DNA of 64,000 nucleotides from Catonella morbi ATCC 51271 (GTDB lineage: Bacteria > Bacillota > Clostridia > Lachnospirales > Lachnospiraceae). The stretch lies in the NCBI RefSeq assembly GCF_000160035.2, contig NZ_KI535367.1:435088-499087 (forward strand), written 5' to 3'. The position numbers and the translations under genes are program-made. Numbering within the stretch: the stretch's first letter is position 1; every line of letters starts with the position of its first letter. This document shows, piece by piece, positions 49,353 through 58,950 of this stretch. The notes beneath the pieces are model-generated. The model saw nothing but the letters and a program-made list of their open reading frames with translations, did not search any database and was not told the origin of the DNA.

Positions 49353-51236
49353 ATGGTCAAATCAAAAGTTAAAAGTATTCCGAAAGAACTTAAGCTTTTC
49401 AGGGAGGGTGAGAACTATTTTGCCTATGAATATTTTGGTGCCCATAAAACTACAAAGAGAAGAAAAGAAGGTGTAATTTTCAGAGTATGGGCTCCAAATG
49501 CTAAAAACGTATCTGTAGTCGGTGATTTTAACGGCTGGGAAGTAAATGCCTCTTCGGCAACACCTGTAGCCGAAGGCGTTTGGGAAGTCTTTATTCCTGA
49601 TGTTCCTGAATATAGTGCGTATAAATATGCAATTACTCATCACGATGATTCAATTCATTTTAAGGCTGATCCTTATGCCTTTCACAGCGAAACTGACGGA
49701 AGTACAGCTTCAAAGGTATATTTCTTAGACGGCTGCTTTAAATGGTCTGACGATGCCTGGCTTAAGAAAAGAGCTGATATCTTCAAGCCTGCTCCGATGA
49801 ATATCTATGAAGTTCATGTAGGCTCCTGGAAGATACATGCGGACGGTAACCCTTTAAGTTATCGTGACTTGGCTGATGAGCTTATCCCTTATGTAAAAGA
49901 CATGGGCTATACCCATCTTGAGCTTATGCCGATAACCGAATATCCGCTTCCTGCCTCCTGGGGCTATCAGGTAACGGGATATTTTTCCGTGACCTCCAGA
50001 TACGGTACTCCCGCAGACTTTATGTATTTTGTAAACAAGGCACATAAAGCCGGACTCGGTGTACTCATAGACTGGGTACCCGCACATTTCCCAAAAGACG
50101 ACTTTGCTCTTGCAAGATTTGACGGCACACCTTTATATGAAGATCCAAATCCGTTAAGGGGAGAACATAAATCCTGGGGAACTCTTATATTTGATTTCGG
50201 AAAAGCAGAAATTCAGTCTTTTCTTGTTTCAAGCGCAATGATGTTTGCCAAAGAATATCACATAGACGGTATTCGTGTAGATGCAGTTGCCGCAATGCTT
50301 TACCTTGATTATGACAGACCTGACGGACAGTGGTGTCCTAACGAACATGGCGGGCATGAAAATCTTCAGGCAATAGCATTTTTACAAAAATTAAATCATG
50401 CTATCGCTACTAAGGCAGAAGGTACAATTATGATAGCCGAGGAATCTACGGCCTGGCCGTTGGTTACCCGTCCAAGCGGTGACGGCGGATTAGGTTTCCA
50501 TTATAAATGGAATATGGGATGGATGAACGATAGTCTGTCTTATATTAAAACCGATCCTTATTTCAGAAAATATGAACATCAAAAGCTGACCTTTCCGATG
50601 ATGTATGCATATTCCGAAAATTACATACTTCCTGTCTCCCATGATGAGGTAGTATACGGAAAGGGCTCACTCCTTAATAAGATGCCGGGTGATTATGAGC
50701 AGAAATTTGCCGGATTTAGAGGTTTCCTGATGTATATGCTCAGCCATCCGGGTAAAAAACTTCTGTTTATGGGAAGTGAACTTGGGCAGTTTGATGAATG
50801 GAATTTCAATAAGGAGCTTGATTGGAATCTGCTCGATTATGAGACCCACCGCAGACTCCACGACTTTGTAAAAGATGCAAACCACTTCTACTTAGATCAT
50901 AAGGCTCTTTGGGAAATAGAAGATGACTGGTCGGGCTTCTCCTGGCTGAATGCTGATGATGCGGATCACAACATAATATCTTACAAGAGAGTAGCAAAAT
51001 CCGGAAGGGAAATCATATTTGTTATCAATTTCTCACCTGTATTAAGAGAAAACTATTATCTGGGTGTAGACAAGAAGAAAGCATATAAAGAAATTTTTAA
51101 TACAGATGATGTCAAATACGGTGGCAGCGGCTTACTGAACGAAGGAAAACTGACTACCAAAAAAGGCGAAGTAAACGGAAGAAAACAATATCTCTCCCTT
51201 ACCATACCACCATTCGCCGCAGTTGTTCTTGCATAA
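49353..51236 (+). CDS. glgB: 1,4-alpha-glucan branching enzyme
   Basis: 627 residues. An N-terminal CBM48 (FRVWAPNAKNVSVVGDFNGW) is followed by a GH13 barrel: the nucleophile Asp in DGIRVDAVAAMLYLDY, Glu in MIAEESTAWP, and Asp in LPVSHDEVVYGKGSLLNKMPGD. The usual glgB length for Firmicutes. It makes alpha-1,6 branches in glycogen. ATG 49353 has AAGGAAGG 8 bases upstream; a TTG-started frame from 49326 lacks support. First gene of the glycogen block, 66 bp before glgC. Divergent from dnaX across a 312-bp AT-rich promoter region. Confidence 0.96.
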   Translation: MVKSKVKSIPKELKLFREGENYFAYEYFGAHKTTKRRKEGVIFRVWAPNAKNVSVVGDFNGWEVNASSATPVAEGVWEVFIPDVPEYSAYKYAITHHDDSIHFKADPYAFHSETDGSTASKVYFLDGCFKWSDDAWLKKRADIFKPAPMNIYEVHVGSWKIHADGNPLSYRDLADELIPYVKDMGYTHLELMPITEYPLPASWGYQVTGYFSVTSRYGTPADFMYFVNKAHKAGLGVLIDWVPAHFPKDDFALARFDGTPLYEDPNPLRGEHKSWGTLIFDFGKAEIQSFLVSSAMMFAKEYHIDGIRVDAVAAMLYLDYDRPDGQWCPNEHGGHENLQAIAFLQKLNHAIATKAEGTIMIAEESTAWPLVTRPSGDGGLGFHYKWNMGWMNDSLSYIKTDPYFRKYEHQKLTFPMMYAYSENYILPVSHDEVVYGKGSLLNKMPGDYEQKFAGFRGFLMYMLSHPGKKLLFMGSELGQFDEWNFNKELDWNLLDYETHRRLHDFVKDANHFYLDHKALWEIEDDWSGFSWLNADDADHNIISYKRVAKSGREIIFVINFSPVLRENYYLGVDKKKAYKEIFNTDDVKYGGSGLLNEGKLTTKKGEVNGRKQYLSLTIPPFAAVVLA

Positions 51237-51302
51237 ATTTGCAAATAGGATAACAGTAGCAAATTAACCGGTTAAATATTTTATATTATATAGGAGGTTT
51301 TT

Positions 51303-52490
51303 ATGTTAAGAAAGAAAGAGTGTCTTGCTATGCTGCTTGCAGGCGGTCAGGGAAGCAGACTTTATACTCTTACCAAAAAGGTCGCTAAGCCGGCAGTTTA
51401 TTTTGGAAGTAAGTATAGGATTATAGATTTCCCGCTGTCTAATTGTATTAATTCAGATATTGATACAGTTGGTGTACTTACCCAGTATCAGCCTTTAGAG
51501 TTAAACGACTATATAGGCAACGGTTCACCTTGGGATCTTGACCGTAACTACGGCGGTGTACATATACTCCCACCTTACCAGAAAAGCAGGGGAGCAGACT
51601 GGTACAAGGGAACGGCAAATGCAATTTATCAGAACCTCAATTTTATAGAAAGATATGATCCGGAATACGTAATCATTCTTTCAGGTGACCATATATACAA
51701 GATGGATTATAATAAGATGCTTAATTTCCACAAGGAAAAGGGTGCAGATGTAACTATAGCCGTGCTTGAAGTTACTCTTGAGGAGGCTAAGCGCTTCGGT
51801 ATCCTTTCTACAGACGAAAATGACCGTATAACAGAGTTTGCCGAGAAACCTGCTAAACCAAAGAGCACAAAGGCTTCTATGGGTATTTATATATTTAATA
51901 AAGATATACTTGTAAACTACCTGAAAGCTGACGAGGAAAATCCTAAGTCCTCAAACGACTTTGGTAAGAATATAATTCCTGCAATGATAGAGGATGGCCG
52001 CGGACTTTATGCTTATCCTTTCAAGGGTTACTGGAAGGATGTAGGAACTATCCGCTCTCTTTGGGAGGCAAATATGGACTTGCTCGGTGAAGCTCCGGAG
52101 CTTGATCTCTCCGATCCGGACTGGAAGATTTCTTTCCGTCACGCTCCTATCAATCCTCAGTATATAGGTAATGATGCCAATATTTCGGATTCTATTATAG
52201 CAGAAGGTTGTGACGTAGAGGGTACTGTTATTAACTCCGTACTTTTCTCCGGAATCAGAGTCGGCAAAGGCACTGTAATTAAAAACAGCGTAATTATGCC
52301 AAATGTAGTCATTGGCGAAAATGCCGAAATCAATTACAGTATAATGGATGTAAACTGTCATGTAGGAAATGAGGCAGTTATCGGTGAAGAAGATGCTGAA
52401 AAAGATATTACTGTAATCGGTGCGGAGATAACTATACCTGACGGTAAAAAGGTTGAAGCAGGTTCCATGGTTGAAGAAGATCTGAAGTAA
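51303..52490 (+). CDS. glgC: Glucose-1-phosphate adenylyltransferase
   Basis: 395 residues. The nucleotidyltransferase signature is [24 protein letters not shown], then [11 protein letters not shown], and the left-handed beta helix from about 290 onward. It makes ADP-glucose, the donor for glycogen synthase, usually the controlled step. The paralogue GlgD follows after 52 bp. Firmicutes use GlgC/GlgD heterotetramers in which GlgD modulates allostery, so the pair acts together here. AGGAGG precedes the ATG. Confidence 0.96.
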   Translation: MLRKKECLAMLLAGGQGSRLYTLTKKVAKPAVYFGSKYRIIDFPLSNCINSDIDTVGVLTQYQPLELNDYIGNGSPWDLDRNYGGVHILPPYQKSRGADWYKGTANAIYQNLNFIERYDPEYVIILSGDHIYKMDYNKMLNFHKEKGADVTIAVLEVTLEEAKRFGILSTDENDRITEFAEKPAKPKSTKASMGIYIFNKDILVNYLKADEENPKSSNDFGKNIIPAMIEDGRGLYAYPFKGYWKDVGTIRSLWEANMDLLGEAPELDLSDPDWKISFRHAPINPQYIGNDANISDSIIAEGCDVEGTVINSVLFSGIRVGKGTVIKNSVIMPNVVIGENAEINYSIMDVNCHVGNEAVIGEEDAEKDITVIGAEITIPDGKKVEAGSMVEEDLK

Positions 52491-52542
52491 CTATAAAATT
52501 TAATTACAATTTGTAATAGAATATATAAGAAATGAGGTTAAT

Positions 52543-53661
52543 ATGGCAACAGCGGGATTAGTTTTTTCAAATATTCATGATAGAAATGTTTCACAGCTAA
52601 CCAGTGGCCGTACAATGGCTTCCGTTCCGTTTGGCGGAAGGTACAGGCTGGTAGACTTTGTGCTTTCAAATATGGTAAATGCCGGCATAACCAAAGTCGG
52701 CCTTATCACCAAATCTAACTACCAGAGCCTTATGAAGCATGTGGGCTCAGGTAAGGATTGGGATCTTGCCAGAAAAAATGAAGGTGTTATCATCCTCTCT
52801 CCTTTTGGTGAGGCAGGAAGCGGTCCGCTTTACACAAACCGTCTTGAAGCCCTTCAGAACTCAGTTACCTTTATAAAACATTGTGATGAAGAATACTTTA
52901 TTATGTCTGACTGTGATATAGTATGCAATCTTCCTTTTGACGAGATTATTGATTTCCACAAGACTTCCGGTGCAGATATAACAGGTGTATATCAGGAAAA
53001 TAAATCTACCCGTACTATAGAGCGTACCAGCAGTATATTCGAAATAGATGCAGATGGAAGAATTACCGACCTAAAGGTTCAGAAAACCATAAGCGGAAAG
53101 AAAAATTTTTCCATAAATGTATGGGTATTCAACAGCCAGTTACTTAAAGATTTGGTTCGTGATTCTCTTATCTACGGAACTGTAAGTCTTTCAAGGGATA
53201 TTATCGCACCACGTCTTGAAAAATTCAAAGTTATGGGCTATGAGTTTACCGGACATCTCTCCTGTATAGACTCTTTAGCAGGATATTTTGAAGCCAATAT
53301 GGCTTTACTTGAGAGAGATGCACGCCGTCAGCTCTTCCATAGCGCAAGCTACCCTGTATATACCAAAGTTAAAGACTCTGCCCCTACCAAATACGGCACT
53401 CATGCAAGAGTTAAAAACTCTATTATAGCAGATGGATGCCGTATAGACGGAATAGTTGAGAACTCCATACTTTTCAGAGATGTAACCGTTGCACAGGGCG
53501 CAGTTATACGCAACAGTGTAGTTATGCAGGACTGCGTGCTTGAGAGAAATTCATCCATTGACTACCTTGTAATGGATAAGCGCTCAGTGGTGCGCGGCGG
53601 CAGATATCTAAGCGGCTGTGAAGGACATCCGTTCTTCATTGAGAAAGGTTCCGTTCTTTAA
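52543..53661 (+). CDS. glgD: GlgD, non-catalytic subunit of glucose-1-phosphate adenylyltransferase
   Basis: 372 residues. It resembles GlgC but the N-terminal pyrophosphorylase loop is degenerate: FSNIHDRNVSQLTSGRTMASVPFGGRYRLVDFVLS replaces the GGxGxRL loop. Thus it is probably non-catalytic and regulates GlgC. The beta-helix end contains RVKNSIIADGCRIDGIVENSILF. ATGAGG lies 8 bases before the ATG. A hairpin follows before glgA. Confidence 0.93.
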   Translation: MATAGLVFSNIHDRNVSQLTSGRTMASVPFGGRYRLVDFVLSNMVNAGITKVGLITKSNYQSLMKHVGSGKDWDLARKNEGVIILSPFGEAGSGPLYTNRLEALQNSVTFIKHCDEEYFIMSDCDIVCNLPFDEIIDFHKTSGADITGVYQENKSTRTIERTSSIFEIDADGRITDLKVQKTISGKKNFSINVWVFNSQLLKDLVRDSLIYGTVSLSRDIIAPRLEKFKVMGYEFTGHLSCIDSLAGYFEANMALLERDARRQLFHSASYPVYTKVKDSAPTKYGTHARVKNSIIADGCRIDGIVENSILFRDVTVAQGAVIRNSVVMQDCVLERNSSIDYLVMDKRSVVRGGRYLSGCEGHPFFIEKGSVL

Positions 53662-53676
53662 ACATAAATATCATTA

Positions 53677-53705
53677 GCGTCAGGAGGTTATCCACCTACT
53701 GACGC
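53677..53705 (+). terminator. Hairpin between glgD and glgA
   Basis: GCGTCAG (53677-53683) pairs with CTGACGC (53699-53705), with inner GAGG/ACCT partial pairing. It has no clean T tract, so attenuation or mRNA processing between glgD and glgA is as likely as termination. AGGAGG lies within the loop side. Confidence 0.45.
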
Positions 53706-53744
53706 CGTGATTATATAATCTGTTCTTTCAAAAGGGAGGTTAAA

Positions 53745-55820
53745 ATGGCTAAGAAGAAGCTTAAGGATGCAGTAAAAGACAGTAAGGTTAAAGCAGATGC
53801 AAAAAAAGAAGAAAATAAAATAGTTGAAGAAGCAGAAAAAGTTAAAGTAGTTAAGAACGAAATTAAAGTAGATCTTGTAACAAAACCTATGGTGCTTCCA
53901 AAGAAAATTGAAGTTAAAGAGCCTGAAGCTGTAAAGGCTGTAGTTACACCGGTAAAAGAGGAAGAACCAAAGGAAAAAGCGACAGAAAATAAAGAAGAAA
54001 CTGTAAAGGAAAAAACGGTAGCTGCAAAAAAAGAAGTGACAGACGAAAAACCTAAAAGAGGTCGCAAAAAAGCTGAAACAAAAACTTCTGAAAAGGCGGA
54101 AGCTAAAAAGCCTGCAAAAGAAAAGGAAGTTAAAACTGAAAAGAAAGAGGCCAAAGCAGAGAAAAAGGTAAATAAGAGTGCGAAAACCGAGAAAGCTGAA
54201 AAGCCTACTAAGACTGCTAAGACGGTGGCTAAGAAGACTGAAAAGCCTGCTAAAAAAGAAACTGTTAAGAAGGACACTACCAAGACCGGACGTTCTAAAA
54301 AAGAAGTTAAAGAAACCGAAAACAGTATTGAACAGGTGGCTGCTATGATAAATAAAGAGATAACAAAGGAAGCTGATAAATCAGATAAACCTGCTCCTGA
54401 AAAGAAGAAAATTCTTTTTGTAGGCTCTGAGGTACTCCCATTTGCCGCTACAGGCGGGCTCGGTGAAGTGCTCGGAAGTCTTCCGAAGGCACTTGCTGCC
54501 AGAGGAGACTATGATGTAAGAGTTATGATGCCTTATTACAGCGATATGGGTGAACAGTACAAGAATTCCGCTAAATATCTCTGCAATTACAATGTAGGAC
54601 TTTCCTGGAGAAATCTTTACTGCGGACTTTTTGAATTAAAGCAGGACAATGTAACTTATTATTTCGTAGATAATGAATATTACTTCCATCGTGACGGACT
54701 TTATGGCTTCTATGATGACGGTGAACGTTATGCATTCTTTAGTAAGGCAGTCATGGACAGCTTCTACTTTATAGACTTTATGCCCGATATTATTCACGCA
54801 AATGACTGGCAGACCGCACTTATACCTATTTATAATAACTGTAAATACCACTATGATATAAAGCTTATCTTTACCATACATAACATTGAATATCAGGGAC
54901 AGTATGATCTTAAGATTATGCCTACTGTATTTGATCTTCCTCCTGAAGCAGGTGCTTATGTAGAGTATGAAGGCTGTGTAAACCTTGTAAAGGGTGCTAT
55001 TGAGACCAGTGACTGTGTAACCACTGTCAGCGAGTCTTATGCAAAAGAACTTGAAGATGCTGCCTTTGCACATGGTCTTCAGGATATGATAAGGAAAAAC
55101 AGCTGGAAGACCAGAGGTATCTTAAACGGAATAGATACTGAAGGTTATAACCCTGCTACAGATATAGCTATATCTCACAAATTTACTTCTGATGACTTCT
55201 CAGGTAAGCTTCAGGATAAGCTTGAACTTCAAAGACTTGCAGGTCTCAGAGAAGATGCCCGTATCCCTGTGATAGCTATTATTTCCAGGCTTGTGGCACA
55301 TAAGGGACTCGACCTTATCACTCAGGCTATGGAAAGCATAGTAAGAAATTGTGAGGTACAGCTTGTCGTACTTGGTAAGGGTGACAGAAAATATGAAGAC
55401 TATTTTGTTTGGTTACAGAATCAGTACCAGGGAAAAGTTTCTGCTATGATTACTTATAATAAGGATCTTTCCAGAAAAGTATATGCCGGAGCGGATATGT
55501 TCCTTATGCCAAGTAAGTCCGAGCCTTGCGGACTTTCACAGATGATAGCCTGCCGCTACGGAACAGTACCTATCGTAAGGGAAACCGGCGGACTCAGAGA
55601 TTCCATCACAGACTGCAGCTTCGGTGAGGGTAACGGATTTACCTTTGCAGGCTACAATCCGGATGAAATGTCTGATGCAATTTACCGTGCGATTGACCTT
55701 TATTATAATAATCCTGACGACTGGGATAAGCTTCGAAAATATATTTCAACCATAGACTTCAGCTGGGCTAATTCAGCCAACAAGTACGATGAGATGTACA
55801 GCTGGTTATTAGGAAGATAA
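53745..55820 (+). CDS. glgA: Glycogen synthase with lysine-rich N-terminal extension
   Basis: 691 residues; standard enzymes have about 480. The first 220 residues are a low-complexity, Lys/Glu/Ala/Thr-rich tail (EAKKPAKEKEVKTEKKEAK and similar) that resembles the disordered tails of histone H1-like or HU-like proteins. The GT5 domain starts at KKILFVGSEVLPFAATGGLGE (about 222). The KTGGL lysine of E. coli GlgA is Ala in this sequence; whether this is normal for the clade needs comparison. The GT-B C-terminal half contains RLVAHKGLDL and KSEPCGLSQ. It elongates alpha-1,4 glucan from ADP-glucose. GGGAGG precedes the ATG. It is followed by a hairpin and glgP. Confidence 0.9.
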   Translation: MAKKKLKDAVKDSKVKADAKKEENKIVEEAEKVKVVKNEIKVDLVTKPMVLPKKIEVKEPEAVKAVVTPVKEEEPKEKATENKEETVKEKTVAAKKEVTDEKPKRGRKKAETKTSEKAEAKKPAKEKEVKTEKKEAKAEKKVNKSAKTEKAEKPTKTAKTVAKKTEKPAKKETVKKDTTKTGRSKKEVKETENSIEQVAAMINKEITKEADKSDKPAPEKKKILFVGSEVLPFAATGGLGEVLGSLPKALAARGDYDVRVMMPYYSDMGEQYKNSAKYLCNYNVGLSWRNLYCGLFELKQDNVTYYFVDNEYYFHRDGLYGFYDDGERYAFFSKAVMDSFYFIDFMPDIIHANDWQTALIPIYNNCKYHYDIKLIFTIHNIEYQGQYDLKIMPTVFDLPPEAGAYVEYEGCVNLVKGAIETSDCVTTVSESYAKELEDAAFAHGLQDMIRKNSWKTRGILNGIDTEGYNPATDIAISHKFTSDDFSGKLQDKLELQRLAGLREDARIPVIAIISRLVAHKGLDLITQAMESIVRNCEVQLVVLGKGDRKYEDYFVWLQNQYQGKVSAMITYNKDLSRKVYAGADMFLMPSKSEPCGLSQMIACRYGTVPIVRETGGLRDSITDCSFGEGNGFTFAGYNPDEMSDAIYRAIDLYYNNPDDWDKLRKYISTIDFSWANSANKYDEMYSWLLGR

Positions 55821-55847
55821 ATCTTTATTCTTTGAATATATTGATTA

Positions 55848-55872
55848 GGGTGTCAAAAAATATTTGGCACCC
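55848..55872 (+). terminator. Terminator after glgA
   Basis: GGGTGTCAAA (55848-55857) pairs with TTTGGCACCC (55863-55872) with one mismatch, followed by ATTATTTATG. Moderate strength; glgP may thus have its own promoter in the following 110 bp. Confidence 0.65.
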
Positions 55873-55990
55873 ATTATTTATGATATTTTTATAAAAACTT
55901 GCTTTTATTACGATTCTGTGTGATAATTATACAGTTATTGGTTTAACAAGTTTAAATATTTAGGGATCTGCCCTGGGAAATGAGGTTACT

Positions 55991-58489
55991 GTGTCAAATA
56001 AATTGTTTAAGAAAAAACAGAAAGATGCAAAAGAAGTTTCTCCTTCTATTGCCAAAACTACTATAAATTCTAATATAAGCAGCAGTCAGGTCGAGGCTTC
56101 AATAATAGATAAGCTTTCAAGACATTTTGGTGCTTCTTTTGAAGAAGCTACCAAAGAACAGATTTATAAAGCTACCGCAATTACGGTTAAAGATATCTTA
56201 CTTGCTAAAAAACGCGAATTTAAGCAGGCTACCAATAAGTCGGGCGGTAAAAGAGTTTATTATCTCTGTATGGAGTTCCTTGTCGGCCGTTCTCTCAAGA
56301 ACAATCTTTATAACCTGGGGCTAACCGATGTTTACAGCGAGATATTAAAAAAACATGGCTATGACTTAAATGAACTTTATGAAATGGAGCCTGATGCAGG
56401 TCTTGGCAACGGTGGTCTCGGAAGGCTGGCTGCCTGCTTTATGGACTCTCTTGCCTCTCTCAATTATCCTGCTACCGGCTTCTCCATACTCTATGAATAT
56501 GGGCTTTTCCGCCAAAAAATAGTTGAAGGCTGGCAGATGGAACTTCCTGATGTATGGCTTCCGGGCGGAGAAGTTTGGCTCTCACCACGTACCGACAAGA
56601 CCTTCTTGGTTAAATTTGGCGGCAATGTCAAGGAAAACTGGACAGATGACGGGCTTACTGTAGAGCAGGTAGACTGTGAAGAAGTAGAAGCGGTTCCTTA
56701 TGACATGATGGTATCCGGCGCTGACAGCAAGGGTGTAAGTGTGCTCAGAGTATGGCGCAGCCGTGATATAGACACCTTTGATATGAATTCCTTCTCAAGC
56801 GGTGATTATGCAAGAGCAACCCTTGCCAATAATAAGGCTGAGCTTATCTCTAAGGTGCTTTACCCCAGAGACAGCCATTACGAAGGTAAGGAACTGAGGC
56901 TCAAGCAGCAGTATTTCCTTGTATCTGCCTCTGCACAGAACATAGTTGCAGATCATATGAAATACTACCCTTCCCTTGATAATTTTGCAGATAAAGTTGC
57001 TATACATATCAATGACACACATCCGGCTATGATAGTACCTGAGCTTATGCGTATTTTTATGGATGATTATCAGTATTCCTGGGATGATGCTTTTAATATA
57101 ATACGTAAAACTCTTGCCTACACAAATCATACCGTGCTTGCGGAGGCTCTTGAGAAATGGCCTGAGGATATGATGAGGAGGCTCCTTCCAAGAATTTATC
57201 AGATTATCCATGAATTAAACGAAAGACATTGCAGACATATATATGATAAGTTTTTAGGTGACTGGAACAAATCTTCCCATATGGCTTTAATTTCCGGCGG
57301 TGTAATACATATGGCAAACCTGTCTATTATGGGCTCGCACAATGTAAATGGTGTATCGGAATTACATTCTGACATACTTAAAAAATCTGTATTTAAAGAT
57401 TTTTATGATGATACTCCTGAGAAATTTACCAATGTCACCAATGGTATAGCCCACAGAAGATGGCTCTGCCAGGCAAATCCGAGACTTGCCAAACTTTTGG
57501 ATGACACCATAGGCAATTCCTATAAGAAAAACGGACCTGACCTTATAAAACTGCTTGCTTTCCAAAATGATAACAGCGTTTTGGACAAATTGGCAGAAAT
57601 TAAAAATGCAAATAAAAAAGATTTTGTTGACCTCCTTTTACATGACACGGGAATTAAGCTTAACCCTGATTCCATCTTTGATGTGCATGTAAAACGTCTC
57701 CATGAATATAAACGCCAACTCCTCAATGCATTGCAGATAATAGCACTTTATCTTGACCTTAAGGAAAACCCTAACTTAGATATAGTGCCACAGACCTATC
57801 TCTTTGCTGCAAAGGCTGCTCCCGGCTATGACAGGGCGAAGTCTATTATCCGCCTCATAGTCAACCTTGGAGAAGAAATAGCTAAAGATCCTGTAATCAG
57901 TCAGAAATTACAGGTGGTTTTCCTTGAGAATTACAGGGTTACTATGGCAGAGCATATTATGCCTGCAAGCGACATATCCGAACAGATTTCTCTTGCCGGT
58001 AAGGAAGCTTCCGGTACAGGCAATATGAAACTTATGATAAACGGAGCAATCACTATAGGAACCCTTGACGGTGCAAATGTGGAAATATCTGAGGCTGTCG
58101 GAAAAGAGAATATCTACATCTTCGGTATGACAGATAAAGATGTAGAGGATAGATGGCGTGAAGGTTATAATCCTTACAAATACTATGAGGATAATCATCG
58201 CCTGAAGAGGGCTGTGGATTATCTAAAGCATGGGATCAATGGCAATGACTTCTCTGATATCCACCACTATCTGCTGGTAGGCGACCATGGAATAGCCGAT
58301 CCGTATATGTGTCTGGCTGATTTCGGCGACTACTGCAGAGCCAGATATGATATGATTAATGACTATAAGATTCAGAGAGACTGGAATAAAAAGTCCCTTG
58401 TGAATATAGCTTCTGCCGGAAGATTCGCTGCTGATACAGCTATAAGAAAGTACGCAGAAGAAATATGGGGCATCAATCCGATTGAGTAA
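55991..58489 (+). CDS. glgP: Glycogen/starch phosphorylase
   Basis: 832 residues with a GTG start preceded by GAGG. The catalytic features of GT35 are present: YYLCMEFLVGRSLKNNLYNLG, DAGLGNGGLGRLAACF, and the PLP-lysine site KEASGTGNMKLMINGAITIGTLDGANVEI (about 670-695). It releases glucose-1-phosphate from glycogen. An N-terminal 40-residue stretch (KKKQKDAKEVSPSIAKTTINS) is extra and variable. It is the breakdown counterpart to the four synthesis genes upstream, and has a small gene 8 bp downstream. Confidence 0.96.
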   Translation: MSNKLFKKKQKDAKEVSPSIAKTTINSNISSSQVEASIIDKLSRHFGASFEEATKEQIYKATAITVKDILLAKKREFKQATNKSGGKRVYYLCMEFLVGRSLKNNLYNLGLTDVYSEILKKHGYDLNELYEMEPDAGLGNGGLGRLAACFMDSLASLNYPATGFSILYEYGLFRQKIVEGWQMELPDVWLPGGEVWLSPRTDKTFLVKFGGNVKENWTDDGLTVEQVDCEEVEAVPYDMMVSGADSKGVSVLRVWRSRDIDTFDMNSFSSGDYARATLANNKAELISKVLYPRDSHYEGKELRLKQQYFLVSASAQNIVADHMKYYPSLDNFADKVAIHINDTHPAMIVPELMRIFMDDYQYSWDDAFNIIRKTLAYTNHTVLAEALEKWPEDMMRRLLPRIYQIIHELNERHCRHIYDKFLGDWNKSSHMALISGGVIHMANLSIMGSHNVNGVSELHSDILKKSVFKDFYDDTPEKFTNVTNGIAHRRWLCQANPRLAKLLDDTIGNSYKKNGPDLIKLLAFQNDNSVLDKLAEIKNANKKDFVDLLLHDTGIKLNPDSIFDVHVKRLHEYKRQLLNALQIIALYLDLKENPNLDIVPQTYLFAAKAAPGYDRAKSIIRLIVNLGEEIAKDPVISQKLQVVFLENYRVTMAEHIMPASDISEQISLAGKEASGTGNMKLMINGAITIGTLDGANVEISEAVGKENIYIFGMTDKDVEDRWREGYNPYKYYEDNHRLKRAVDYLKHGINGNDFSDIHHYLLVGDHGIADPYMCLADFGDYCRARYDMINDYKIQRDWNKKSLVNIASAGRFAADTAIRKYAEEIWGINPIE

Positions 58490-58497
58490 GGTGAGTT

Positions 58498-58767
58498 ATG
58501 TTTAGACTTTGGGCAAAAATGATAGTTTCGGGGAAGATGGTTAAGAATATGACAATCGGAAACTCCGATTCTTCCCTGAACCGTACTAAAAAGATTTTTA
58601 GTGCAATAGATGAGGTATGCTATGCTTATGACTTAAGCAAGCCTATTTGGCTGGATAAGAACATAAATGAATTCAAGAAAAACAGCAAAACCCGATTTAC
58701 AAAAGACAATTTTGTGGATGATATCGACTTTGATTCCTTGGATATTGAAGTTATCGAAGAAGATTAA
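58498..58767 (+). CDS. Small protein encoded behind glgP
   Basis: 89 residues, charged, cytosolic. It starts MFRLWAKMIVSGKMVKNM and has a C-terminal acidic end (DDIDFDSLDIEVIEED). The start is 8 bp after glgP with AAGGTGAG upstream, so the two are translated together. I do not recognise the family. Position suggests a small cofactor or regulator of the glycogen pathway; equally it could be unrelated. Confidence 0.65.
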   Translation: MFRLWAKMIVSGKMVKNMTIGNSDSSLNRTKKIFSAIDEVCYAYDLSKPIWLDKNINEFKKNSKTRFTKDNFVDDIDFDSLDIEVIEED

Positions 58768-58792
58768 AAACAGCGTAGGTATTAAATAATGT

Positions 58793-58888
58793 GGGGCTAC
58801 ACACTAAGATGAGATACACAAAATACAATGGTAATTTGATATCAAATTCACTGTATTTTGTTGTACTTTTACTTATTGTGCCGGCCCC
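58793..58888. repeat. 96-bp palindromic element (family 2, copy 2)
   Basis: Relative of 44914-45011. Ends GGGGC and GCCCC are preserved but the rest of the termini has diverged (GGGGCTACACAC and TTGTGCCGGCCCC). The core GATGAGATACACAAAATAC with GTATTTTGTTGTACTTTTACTTA matches copy 1. No gene overlaps it. It lies between the small glgP-linked gene and mtnN, in a converging region. Confidence 0.7.
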
Positions 58889-58950
58889 ATTTATATAGGA
58901 TTGCTGCGGCTCCACTTATCGCAATCCTTGTATCATTATATTTTTCAGTC

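Noticed and set aside
51951-52361. 136-residue leftward frame inside glgC
   Set aside because: Shadow of glgC; real gene on the plus strand is unambiguous.
53711-54283. 190-residue frame opposite the glgA tail
   Set aside because: Mirror image of lysine-rich codons on the other strand; no start signal, and low-complexity codons make long antisense frames likely.
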